Positions 35,581 through 46,300 of a DNA stretch of 64,000 nucleotides are shown one piece after another. Position numbers and translations under genes: made by a program. The notes under the pieces are model-generated. The model was given only the letters and a program-made list of their open reading frames with translations. It was not told the DNA's origin and did not search any database. Within the stretch, counting starts at the first letter, position 1. Every line of letters begins with the position of its first letter. Origin of the DNA: Persicaria tinctoria (Eukaryota > Streptophyta > Magnoliopsida > Caryophyllales > Polygonaceae); NCBI GenBank assembly GCA_037127255.1, contig JBANSL010000017.1, positions 71,734,857 through 71,798,856 on the forward strand, written 5' to 3'.

Positions 35581-36234
35581 AACACCCGAAAGGGTTGAAA
35601 CTACTCTTTGAGGATACCCAAAAGGGTTTGAAAATCTCGAAAGGGTCTAAATACCAAAAGGGCTTGAAATTCCCGAAAGGGTTTGAAGAACCAAATTGAT
35701 GAAATAAATTTTCCCGAAAGGGATTATCAAGTTAATTCTGGAATCTTCTCTCACTCTTCGCCCTCCTCACGGCCGTGCTTCATGTCCTCGTGTTGGTTGG
35801 GCGTCCGTGTGTTCATGGTTAGTTTCGGTTAAGGAGCAGTTATGCGGCCCTGGCTGATCGAAGTGATCGTGTTGGTGGTCTCCGAAGATACCTCATCTAG
35901 GTGGGGGGAACGTCGTGTGATCCACACTTCCCTAAGAGTCGTCTTTGCCTTGCGAGGATTTATGTTTTTTGTCTTTCCGACGGCGAGACATCGTGTCAGC
36001 TCGTGCTGTCCCATGCGCTTGCTCATCGCTATCCACTTCACCACTCTGAGCTTCCTTCTACTCGATGTTGTGACCTCTTGTTTGCTTAGGGTTTGTGATT
36101 TTTCTGGGTTTACTTTGAATGGTTCTTTTGATGTATGCTGTGATTGTATTTCTTTCAGATCTTCGTGATCTCATCCTTCGGGATGCTCTCGGGTTGGCTA
36201 GCCACCACCCGAATTTTTATCTTATAAAAAAAAA
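34951..36234 (+). mobile_element. Unclassified poly(A)-ended retroposon, copy 1
   Basis: Flanked by GTTTTTAATATCTTTAAA (34933-34950) and GTTCTAAATATCTCTAAA (36235-36252), diverged copies of an 18-bp target duplication that is exact in the second copy. It ends in CGAATTTTTATCTTAT followed by A9, pointing to target-primed reverse transcription as used by LINEs. It contains a 22-bp tandem repeat (GGGCCCAAGCTTCGGGTCCT type, 35443-35542) and CCGAAAGGGTTTGAAA-type repeats (35585-35725). No reverse transcriptase is encoded; open frames, including Gly-Pro-Lys repeats on the minus strand, are translations of the tandem repeats. It may be the 5' and 3' parts of a LINE or an independent retroposon. Confidence 0.65.
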
Positions 36235-36336
36235 GTTCTAAATATCTCTAAACTAAAACCCGAATGAGGTGAATGACAAATTACATTGTTTAGAATTTGA
36301 CCGATTTTAATCCGATTCGTCCGATACATTATAATA

Positions 36337-36515
36337 ACGGTTTTTCTAACATATGCCCTATAAGCTACATTTAGAAAGATTTTTCAAATTTAAATGATTT
36401 TATCCATTTTTTAATAATACTTTCTTAGGATACCTACGTCCAAATATAGAGAATATTTCCCAATCTGATTTACTTATCCTATGTCTTAGGATATAGTAGA
36501 ATAAAAAGACTTAAC
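36337..36515. repeat. Fold-back repeat of the TTTTTCTATCC family
   Basis: Starts CGGTTTTTCTAACATATGCC and ends CTTATCCTATGTCTTAGGAT with AGAATAAAAAG. The interior has diverged from the other copies. Confidence 0.5.
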
Positions 36516-36928
36516 AACTATGGTTTTTTTTAAATAAAGAAAGAATTTAATGGAGTATCTTAACACTTGTAACTTGTAAGTCATGTTTAGAAATATTTAT
36601 ATTTTAAAATATGTAAATTAATTTATTCCGAAAATCCAAACCATGTTTGGTTATGGGGAGGCTGGAAGCTTTTGTTTGTTGTCTCCGAAAGCTTACAAGC
36701 AAAGCGATGAAGGGAAATTCCTTAACCCCTTTGCTTTTCTGCAGCTTCCTCCTCAATTAACGACTCCAAATCCACGCCATTTCGGGTCTATAAAGTGGTC
36801 GCCACAACGACGACTTGTCAAGTCTTCCACTACCCCCTCCATTATCGCCCCTTCCTCCTCCTCCAGTCGTCATTTCCAACAAAAAGCTTCAATCTTTATT
36901 TCGATTTCTATATCGGGTGTTGAAGAAA

Positions 36929-38647
36929 ATGGGCAGCAATGGAGCAAGCGATGATCCCCTGTCACTCGATTCCATCCGAAACGTCCTAATCCGACTGGAG
37001 GACACCATCGTTTTCGGCTTAATCGAGCGGGCGAAATTCCCCTTTAATTCCAAGGCGTACGATCATCCCTCGGCCCAATCGACAGTCCAGATTCCTGTTT
37101 TGAATTGCTCCTTCGCTGAGCTCTTTATCAGAGAATCTGAAGCCGTCCAAGCCAAGGTATTGATTTTTATCCGATTCGATTCGCTTTCATCATCTAAAAC
37201 CCTTTCCCTTTTGGTTCTTTATATTTTGGGGGTTTGTTTGAATGTGCTTGGTTTAATTATTTGATTGCATTTTAGTTTTTCAGTGCATCTTCTTAGAATT
37301 GGTATGGATTTTGGATTTGGGAGGTTGATATCGATTTGATACCGATATCGGGTCATTCCAAACACCAAGTATCGGATTCTTATACCTATACCTGGTAGTG
37401 TGTATTAGATACCAAACAACTTAGTGAAATCAGAGTGGTTGTTGTTAGAATTGAATTGAAAGAGAAATATTCCTGATTTTTTAGCATCGAGAAATAGCTA
37501 GATTGTTTAATCAGATTGGTACCAACATGGTGTCTGTGTGCCTGTGCCCTTAGAAAGGTGTTTGATTCGCTTCGTTAAGTCGCATTCCTCTCCTACCTAT
37601 ACAAAGGAAAGGAATCATACCGATACTTGGGAGGAATCTTGAATAAGAATTTATGTTCTTGCCATGTCTGGAGCTTGTCTGGCTGATATAATTTCAAATT
37701 TTCAACCCAAATTAAGCCTCTCTGTGTTTCAGTTTGGCAGATACGAAAATCCCGAAGAGACTCCTTTCTTTCCTAACTGTCTACCTCCGATTGTACCTCC
37801 TTACAACTTCCCAAAGGTGGGTTTCTCTACTTCTCTGGATCTGTTCCGGCTTTACTGTTTTGGGAGCTATGCCATTTTCAGATAGAAATGAAGTTCGGAA
37901 TGTAATCTTGTGACGGTATAGGTTTTGTATCCTGCTGCTGCCTCAGTCAATGTGAGTAGTCAGATATGGGACTTGTACTTCAAGAAGCTTCTTTCGCTGT
38001 TTGCTTCCGAGGGAGATGATGGCAACTATGCATCAACCGTGGCTTGCGACCTCACTTGCTTGCAGGTAAAAAGTAAAAACTAGTCTTTGCTTAATTTATG
38101 ACTTCAACATTCGTAGTTGTACTTGTAAGCAGTTTTGAAGCTACTTTTCGCTTAAATTGGGCCTTCATGAGTACTTAACTTAGCCAACGTTACCTTAGGC
38201 CTTGGCTAGGAGGATACACTATGGAAAGTTTGTTGTCGAAGCCAAGTTCAGGGGTGCTCCTAACGACTACGAACCTCCAATCCGTTCAAAGGTCAGAAAA
38301 ATGGACCAAACGAACGTTTGGTGATCCGGGTTTTCCTTAAGCACAAGCATCCGTCTTCTAAACCAATTCTATCTTTATTGTTAATGCTCCTATGATCTTG
38401 TGGCTTCTGAGTTCAGGACCAAGACACGCTGATGAGACTGTTGACGGATGAGAAAGTAGAGGAGATGGTGAAGCAAAGGGTGGCCAAGAAGGCCATGGTT
38501 TTCGGGCAAAATGTGGCTCTCAGCGACACAGCCGCCAGTAACACCTACAAGGTCGATCCTTCTGTTATTTCTCGTCTCTACGACGAGTGGGTGATTCCTC
38601 TGACCAAGGTGGTCGAGGTTGAGTACCTCCTTCGGCGCCTTGACTAG
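36929..38647 (+). CDS. Chorismate mutase, cytosolic (CM2-like)
   Basis: Exons 36929-37156, 37733-37816, 37922-38065, 38199-38291 and 38417-38647, all phase 0; 259 aa, compared with about 265 in Arabidopsis CM2. Conserved AroQ-class plant/yeast sequence runs throughout: LIRLEDTIVFGLIERAKFP near the N-terminus, FGRYENPEETPFFP, GDDGNYASTVACDLTCLQ, LARRIHYGKFVVEAKFR, YEPPIRSKDQDTLMRLLT and the end PLTKVVEVEYLLRRLD. The enzyme rearranges chorismate to prephenate, the entry to phenylalanine and tyrosine. No plastid transit peptide precedes the ATG (upstream in-frame codons hold no ATG), so this is the cytosolic isoform, normally not inhibited by the aromatic amino acids. A CTATAAAG motif near 36788 may be the TATA box. 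Its upstream sequence is shared with the duplication at 60574-62588. Confidence 0.96.
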
Positions 38648-39107
38648 CACAAACAAGCTCCTTTACATGCACATCTTGATGTGATAATGTGTTCTTTGTT
38701 TCTGCCTTACTCAAGAGTGCAAGATCTTCATCATCATTTTTTTTTTGAGATCATCATCTTTCCATCACTTGATTTACACTTAAAAGTTTCCATGTTAGAA
38801 TGGCACTAGCCACTAGTCACTTACAATTATTTACTCGTCTAATTTGTACAACTTATAATCCATCCCTGTTATGCACATCCCTTATAAATTCGTTGTTGTT
38901 TGGCCAAACTTTTGATGTGGCAATCGAACATTCGAAAATTTGATGACGTTGAATTATATTGTTAATCATTTAATGTATTTTTGGTTAAAAAAATCAATTT
39001 TGAGTGCAAATTAGATGAGTAAATTAACATTAAAATCTAGTTTGTATTCATAAGATCATGTTTATTGGTGAACCTTTGGTTCTTAGCTATATCCATATAA
39101 GAACTGA
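38648..39107. other. Chorismate mutase 3' region, intergenic
   Basis: Untranslated and AT-rich DNA; nothing else was recognised. Confidence 0.45.
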
Positions 39108-40064
39108 GTTCGTCGCCACTTGTCAAATTCGGGAGCTTGTCCGCGTTGCTCAAGCACCGAGACTAGTCTTCATGTTTTGAGGGATTGCCCGAGTGTCAAG
39201 ACGTAGTGGACAAAGCTATTGGGGGCAGGAAATTCTGGCTTCTTGTCTATGGACATCAAGGAATGGATTTTTGAAACACCAAGAAGGAAGACAGGAGGGC
39301 AACATTTTTTGTGTCCTTGCTTTGGTGCATTTGGAAGTGCCGCAACAAAACTGATTTTTGAAGGCAAGGATGAGGTTCATACCTTGACAGCTAGAGCGTC
39401 ACAGGATGCTTGCGATTATATTTCGAACTCCACCAGCCGCGCCCTGTCTTGAGTTCAACACCCAGAGGGTCTACAGCCGGACAACTTGGGGGCCCTTTCA
39501 TTGGCGGGATGGGTGAAGCTTAATGTTGATGGTGCAGCGAAGGGGAACCCGGGGAAGGCAGGAGGTGGGGGTGTGTTCAGAGATGCCGCGGGAGAGTTCC
39601 TGCTCGCATTCAGTTTCAGTTGTGGGATATGTACACCACTCATGGCGGAAGTGTGGGCTGCTTACCACGGGCTGAGGATGGCTAGACGAATCGGCTACCC
39701 ACGTTTGGTTCTTGAGACGGACTCGGTAATGGTGTGCGAGATGCTCAATCGGAGAGGAAAGCTTAACTCTATGGCACAACATCTGGTCGCGCAGTGCTGC
39801 AAGTGGATGGAAGACGCTAACCTGGAGGTATCCGTGGTCCACGTCAAGCGTCAAGCAAACAAAATTGGAGACGCCCTTGCTCGGTTTTCCTTTGAAAATT
39901 CTATTACTTTTGCCGAATACACTGTGCCTCCTCCTTTCATGTGTAATTTGCTTGAATTTGAGGGAGTTTCTTCACCATCTGCTAATATGAATAATAGCCA
40001 AGGGCAGTAGCCCACCGGTTGATCAAAAAAAGAAAGTTTAAAAAAAAATAAAAATAAAAGCTAA
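39108..40064 (+). pseudogene. 3' part of a LINE: zinc-binding RT-associated domain plus RNase H
   Basis: One reading frame gives RRHLSNSGACPRCSSTETSL and HVLRDCPSVKT, the zinc-binding domain downstream of LINE reverse transcriptase. A TAG at 39203-39205 (usually Trp) and another stop near 39450 follow. The RNase H domain is at 39486-40010: KLNVDGAAKGNPGKAGGGGV, then AEVWAAYHGLRMA, LETDSVMV and HVKRQANKIGDALA, with catalytic Asp/Glu residues in place. A-rich sequence at about 40024-40064 ends the element. The 5' end is truncated; no target duplication was found. Not functional. Confidence 0.88.
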
Positions 40065-40126
40065 GAGTTCAAACTAAAAGTCTCTTGTATAGACTCCAAA
40101 AAGGGATCATGGCATGAATTTCAACA

Positions 40127-40603
40127 TTGATGGAGCCAAGAATAGTGCTGGCTCCGCTGATGCAGGTTTCGTTATTAGAAATGATCAGGGGGCGGTGATC
40201 TTCTGTGGCGCCCATATTCCTGGAGGAGTTTCCGCTGTGCATGCGGAATGTTTTGGCCTTCTATATTGGTTTCTAGGTGGTGTCGACGTCCGGTTATTCT
40301 CGGATTGGGGTGGAGGGAGATTGCCTCTTGTTGATCAATGTCCTGAAGGGACTTTGACGTTGCCCTTGGGAGCTTGAGATAGCGGTCTCGGATATCCACG
40401 ATATTTGTCACTCCTTCGAATCTGTCAGCTTCTCACACCCTTTTCGTGAAGGGAACCATGTCGCTAATAGATTGGCTCACACCGGCTTCTTATCGTCCTT
40501 TATCGTCGAGCGGGTCTCTGTTGAGATCGACGAGATGGATGCTCTTGGATGATGGTTTAACTGCGGTTAACCATCTCCGAATCCTTGCCTTTTATAAAAA
40601 CAA
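40127..40603 (+). pseudogene. Short LINE 3' fragment (RNase H) with perfect 18-bp target duplication
   Basis: ATGGCATGAATTTCAACA lies on both sides (40109-40126, 40604-40621). The insert opens inside an RNase H domain (IDGAKNSAGSADAGFVIRND, AVHAECFGLLYW). It shifts frame near 40370 and continues with SFSHPFREGNHVANRLAHTG, a LINE RNase H end. It is 477 bp and ends CTTTTATAAAAACAA. It is a different LINE family from the neighbouring fragment, and severely 5'-truncated. Confidence 0.92.
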
Positions 40604-40621
40604 ATGGCATGAATTTCAACA

Positions 40622-41369
40622 ACACATATTTATAAAAAAAAAATGAGCGTTTTCGCTTTTTAAAAAAATATAAAAATTATATTTCTGTGTATAATTTCAT
40701 TTTATCTAAACATAGACACTCACTTTGTATATAGTATATGTTTGTGGAAAAAATTCATTCGACTTATACTCATAAAAAAATAAAAAATTAAGGGTTCAAG
40801 GCTTGAGCTCACGAATGAGGGTAAAAAATCAAAAATTTAGAATGAAGCTCTTAAGTTGGCGTGATAGATAAAAAGTAAGTTAAGAGCAAGCTTTGGGTGT
40901 ACCAATAATTAGTTTTATTTTCAAACATTATATTTATGCATTATAATTATTAATGTCATATCATTAAATTTTTAGCATTTAGTTAATACATCAAAAAATT
41001 ATTGGAATTTTTTGTTTATCGAAATTGGTTTAATGTGAAATCGTTTATACGAAGTATTATTTTTTATACGGTCTTTAAAGTTCGTATTAATATTGATTAT
41101 TTTTTAACTTTTTTTTACTAGGTAAGAATTCGAGTTCAGACATATATGAAACTCGAAAGCCGGCCAAACCAGTCCAGCAGATGGAAGAACCGTCTACAAA
41201 TGATAACAAACAACAATACAAAGCGGTGCAAACTCAGGCAAACGCACTTTATCACAAAAACAAAACCAAGCATACCTAAACCAAATAGGGAGTGGACGAA
41301 GACGACGGACGAAGTCAAGCCTCACTCGGAACTATAATCGTAGTCCAAGCGATACATCAGGACCTGATT
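40622..41369. other. Intergenic, AT-rich
   Basis: No gene or paired repeat was found. Confidence 0.45.
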
Positions 41370-43311
41370 ATCACGTGAACAATGAGAAAAAGTGGGAAAA
41401 AAAAAAGATTTTTATTTTATTTTTTCACGGAGAAAGTGGCCCCCATTGCACCACTCCCAAAAGCCCACACTCACAGAGTCACAGGGGTTTTAATTCTCCG
41501 TCCAATGCAATCGGAATCTCTGCTTATCCCTACTCGTTTCCCCCTTCCTGTCAGCGATTCCCTTCCGATTATCACTCCCAACACTCTAAAAGTAACCCAT
41601 TCAAAGAGGCGGTGAAAAGCTTTTGCTGGTTTTTTTTCCATCACCTCCGTGTCCCACCGAAAATCCTCCATGGTAGTTCAAAGCCTAAGGTTGGACACCC
41701 CAACCATCTCTCTCCTTGCATTTACTTTGTGTGTGTTTTCCGTCCCCTTTCTAGGTTTACCTATATTACTGCTTCCTAGATGATCAAAATCCCATTTTGC
41801 TGGAATTTTGTTTTTGGGTACCTTTGAATTTCTGCGTTATGTTTCCGCTTAATGTGATTGCTATTTTGGCCCTTTTGGGGACGCGATCAGGTCGCATGGG
41901 TCTAAATCTCCTCCGTTGCAAGTACTGAAAGGGGGATTTTTTAAGCCAGGAGAAAACCCTTGTTGTTCTTCCGTTGTTTGCTTGTTCTCTGTAATAAGTC
42001 GTTCTTTACCTAGTCTTTATTTTCTTCTGGCAGTCATCGATCTGGTTTGATTTTCCTAACGATCTCGGTTCAATTTTCCCGTAACGAAAAACGATAGTGC
42101 ATACCACGAATCTAACTTCAGTGTGCTTATCTTAAAGAGATTTATTTGCTGGTGCGGTGATGGTTTAAGGGCTCGTTTGTTTGACTAAAAATCTTACAAG
42201 GGAAAGGAATATTAGACCTTGGCCCATAAAATTTTATTTGGTTTAACCCCTCAAAGGATTATTACTGTTATGGGCCTCAATGAATTAAACCCATTTGTTT
42301 ACCCTAAAAAAAAGAGGGTTTACTGCTTCACCCTCTTGTTTACTTCTCTGACTCCCCCAACCACTCTCTCGCTCACTTCCATCAGATCTCCATTCCCGTT
42401 CTCGTTCTTCGTCGAATCTCCATCCTCTGTTTTTCGTCGATCTGATCTCCATCCCGACTCTTGTTTTCGGTTGAATCTCAATCCTCTTTCTCGTTTTTCG
42501 TTGATTTGATCACCATCCTCCTCGTTTTCCATCAAATCTCCATCCCCGAACCAAAATCGGACTCCCTGTGGTGTCAATTAGGGTCATGGATGGTCGGATC
42601 TCTTCCTCCCCTTCCATTCCAGTGAAGAAGAAGAGATCGAACAACGGTAATTGGATTGGAGCAGAGTCACCGATCCGATACCTCCGATTTGACAGCGTCG
42701 CCGAGATGAGATAGAATCGGAGCACGGTCAGGGCGCCGCTACACCTTCTCCTCCACACTCGTGCCTATGCCTTCTCCACCATGACTCATGAGGGTTAACT
42801 GCTAGCCATGGTCAGTGATTTTGGATAGCATGACCGACTGCTCTAGACTCAAGAATTACGGTGAATCCCTTTGATCAATCTTTGGATGTTGAAATTGTGT
42901 TGAAATCCTATATTGTCAATGGATTTTCTGTTCTATTGGCTCTCCAATTGGTCATCAAATGACATTAATGGTGAGTTCCATTGATATTGTGATAGAGAAA
43001 TGGTGTATGCAGATGATTCTAACTCCCAAAATTGAAATTAGATTTGCTTGTTTTTTTTTTCATTCGTTTTTCCTGAATTGCTTCTTTGTGTATTTTTGTT
43101 GGATTACTTGCATTTAAATAGGGTAAGGTTAATCGATTACTTTCTCTAATCTAACCAAACAAAATACTAGGTTAACAGTTTCTCTTACCTTTCCCTTCTC
43201 CATAAAGCAATGAATCTGTTTACTTTACCTCCGTTCAAACAAACGGGCCCTAAGTTGTAAACTAATCTTCTGCTTCTGATTTGTTCTTGCACTATGCAGG
43301 TTTCTGGTAAG
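41370..43311 (+). promoter_or_regulatory. Probable promoter, leader and leader intron of the NRPD2 gene
   Basis: 41440-41760 is pyrimidine-rich, like a plant 5' leader. The coding start at 43312 sits 12 bases after an acceptor-like TGCAG (43295-43299), suggesting an intron in the leader. The donor is uncertain (candidates CATG/GTAGTT at 41671-41673 and CTAG/GTTTAC at 41753-41755). If so, the PIF-like element at 42169 lies in that intron. Confidence 0.5.
42169..43250. mobile_element. Non-autonomous PIF/Harbinger-like element upstream of NRPD2
   Basis: Inverted ends GGGCTCGTTTGTTTGA and (right, reverse complement) GGGCCCGTTTGTTTGA differ at one base. TAA is present on both sides (42166-42168, 43251-43253). 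Length 1082 bp; no transposase. The interior has a CT-rich block of ATCTCCATCC-like words at 42350-42550. Confidence 0.88.
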
Positions 43312-46300
43312 ATGGGTGTTGTTGCTAATGAGGAGCCGGTTATCAGTGATAAGGTTTTTCAGAGCCGTGATAAGAGGGAAGCAGATGAAGAGAGTGGGGA
43401 TAGTGATTGTGAGATGTTGGATAGTAGCAAAGATTTTACTGAGCTTGGAGAATCGTATTTGACCGAATTCTGTAAGAAAGCTGCTTCGGCATTTTTCCGA
43501 CAGCATGGACTCATTAGTCACCAGATAAATTCCTACAATGACTTCATCGAATATGGGATAAAGAATGTGTTTGATTTTATTGGTGAGATCAAGGTGGAGC
43601 CAGGGTATGATCCCCGGAAGAAAGGCGAGGGTGAATTTCGCCACGCACTTGTTCGCTTTGGTGATGTTAGCGTTGAGCGGCCCAAGTTTTGGTCGGGGAC
43701 AGAAGTGTGCCTTGATATGTATCCTAGGCATGCTCGTCTGCAGAACATGACATATTCTGCTAGGATTTCTGTCAACACTCATTTTGAGGTGTGTTGATGA
43801 TCATGTATTCGTGTGGTTGTTCACTTGTATTCTTATTCCTGGTTTTCGCACTTCTGTGTTTGTGTTTAAATGACTCTTAAAACCATAATATCTTCTCTTA
43901 CCATTTTCCTCATGTCAAAGAATTTTATTTTGCTACATAGCTTCTGCTTCTGCAACGTGCATGCATTAAGGAGTGACAACTGAAAGGATCAGTTCCTATA
44001 TTTTGCTATTGGAAATTTGGAATATACCAATCTCATGCACTGATTCAATTTGAATTCCTCTTTTGTTTTTCACGTGGTTGCGAGTTTTGTCTCAACTTGC
44101 TACTCCTTTGTTGCCTCTTTTGTTGTTCAGATTTCCCTTTCGGTTAACTCCCAACATCTGTCATGCTAATTTCCAAATATCTTTGGACTGGTTATTTTTC
44201 ACGTTTTGTGTAGTTTGTTTTGTTGATTTTTGTTTAATGTCTTGTAAAATATGCTTATTATCTCTGTTGAGCTCTACTTCTTCTCAACAGCCTCACAAAC
44301 TTCATGATATAACTATAATAAAGTATCCTCTAATGTGTGGTGTGCACAAGATTCACCTTCTTTGTCTATTATATTAGGTGTATACTCAGAAGATGAAGGA
44401 AGGAAAAGAGCAGTTCCTGCACAGGGAGATTGTTTACGAGGAAGATAAGGACATCTTTGTTGGCAGGCTTCCTGTTATGGTTAAGTCTGACCTTTGTTGG
44501 ATGAAAGACAGTGAAAAGGTTGACTGTGATTTTGATGAAGGGGGCTATTTTATTGTTAAGGGTGCTGAGAAGGTGAGTATTCGGTGTTTGGTTGCTTGCA
44601 TCTAGTTCATTCTAATGAAGATTTGTAATATTGTTCACAGAAAGCATTAATGCTGGATTCTCATTTTACTATTTAGGGATTCGCGAAGCATTATTGTAAC
44701 TAAATATGTTAAAAAGACAATACATGTATCTTACAATGTTGGTTGTCAATCCTGAATTCAATTTCTCCTCATCTATTATCTATACAAGTTTTCTTATGAG
44801 GTTTTTGGTCGAGTTTGTTTTGATCTTTTATAACCCTTGCTACATGGTCTTTTAATATTTTTATTGCATTTTATTCTGTTTCATCTCCTGTTTTTCCTAC
44901 TTCGCAATTTCCTTTTAATCCATGATACTTTTCTCACTAATATGGCTTTGACCAAACTTGTTTTTATTCTTTCCAGACCTTCATTGCACAAGAACAACCT
45001 TGCTTGAAGCGGCTGTGGATTGCTACTGACCCATACTGGAGGATTGCATACAGACTTCCTTTTAGGAGGAAGAATGTGATAGCTAAACTAGTCGAAAATC
45101 CAAAAGTTGGAAATGTTAAAGGGGGAGAGAAAGTTCTGAGAGTATATTGTTTATTAGTAGAAGTTCCTGTTTGGGTATTATTTTTCGCTCTCGGGGTATC
45201 ATCAGACAGAGAAATTGTTGATTTGATTGAGTGTGGCACATCAGATGGCCATATAAACAATATAATCATGGCATCCATTCGAGATGCTGATGAGGAATGT
45301 GAGGGCTTTCGTCACAGAGGTCGTGCAGTCAGTTACCTTGATAAACTTATGAAAGCACGCCAATTTCCGCCTGAAGAATCTGCCGAAGAATTGCTCAAGA
45401 GTACTTTGTTTCCAAATATTTGTGGACTGAAAAAGAAAGCTCGCTTTCTTGGGTATATGCTCAATTGTCTCTTACAAGCATTTTCTGGCCGAAGAAAAGT
45501 TGAAAATAGAGATGACTTCAGGAACAAAAGAATTCATTTGTCAGCAGAGTTATTAGAGCATGAACTTTATGTCCATGTCAAGCATGCAGTGAGAAGAATG
45601 GTAAAATCAATGCAAAGAGACATGTATGGAGATCGGAGGATAGATTCTATTAGTGACTATTTTGAGGCTTCTATTGTCACCAATGGTCTTTCAAGAGCAT
45701 TCTCTACAGGAGCATGGGCTCATCCTTTCAAAAAGACCGAAAGAATCTCTGGTGTTGTTGCGGGACTTAGGCGGACAAATCCTTTGCAGGCCTATTGTGA
45801 TATGCGCAAAACACGCCAGCAGGTTTCCTATACCGGGAGGGTTGGGGAGGCTAGATACCCGTAAGCAATTCCGCCATCTAATATTTCCTTTTATGCTAAT
45901 AATTTCATTTAATATTCTGACTGATGACATATATGTGCTTTATTTCGGCAAAGAGATTTTATTTGGATCAAAGTGAGGCATTATTTTCGTTGCAAAAGAA
46001 TGTTTTATATACATAAAAGACTGCATAGACCGCAAAACCACCATGACCTAATATCCCCATATCACCTGGTTCTAATCCGAACAGACCAATTCTTTACCTC
46101 TATTTCTGTTCTCCGTTTTCCCATAATCAAAATTTTAAAAAGTCAATACTTTGGTTCACTAAATAGAAAAATGATCAACATCTAAATTTGGTCTTGAAAG
46201 ATTCTCATATTCCATGTATGACCCTTGAGCTATATTTTTTTTTTCTGAATTGACCCTTGATCCATTGCATTTGTGTATGTTGCTGGGGGTTGGGGATGTT

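Larger units (their letters stand above)
34675..36688. repeat. Segmental duplication, copy 1
   Basis: From AAATAACTCCAGAAGTTG to CTGGAAGCTTTTGTTTGTTG this segment matches 60574-62588 in the same orientation. Differences are scattered substitutions and small indels, including about 47 bp near 34880 present only in copy 2. It ends next to the chorismate mutase leader, so copy 2 also carries part of that gene's upstream region. Confidence 0.92.
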
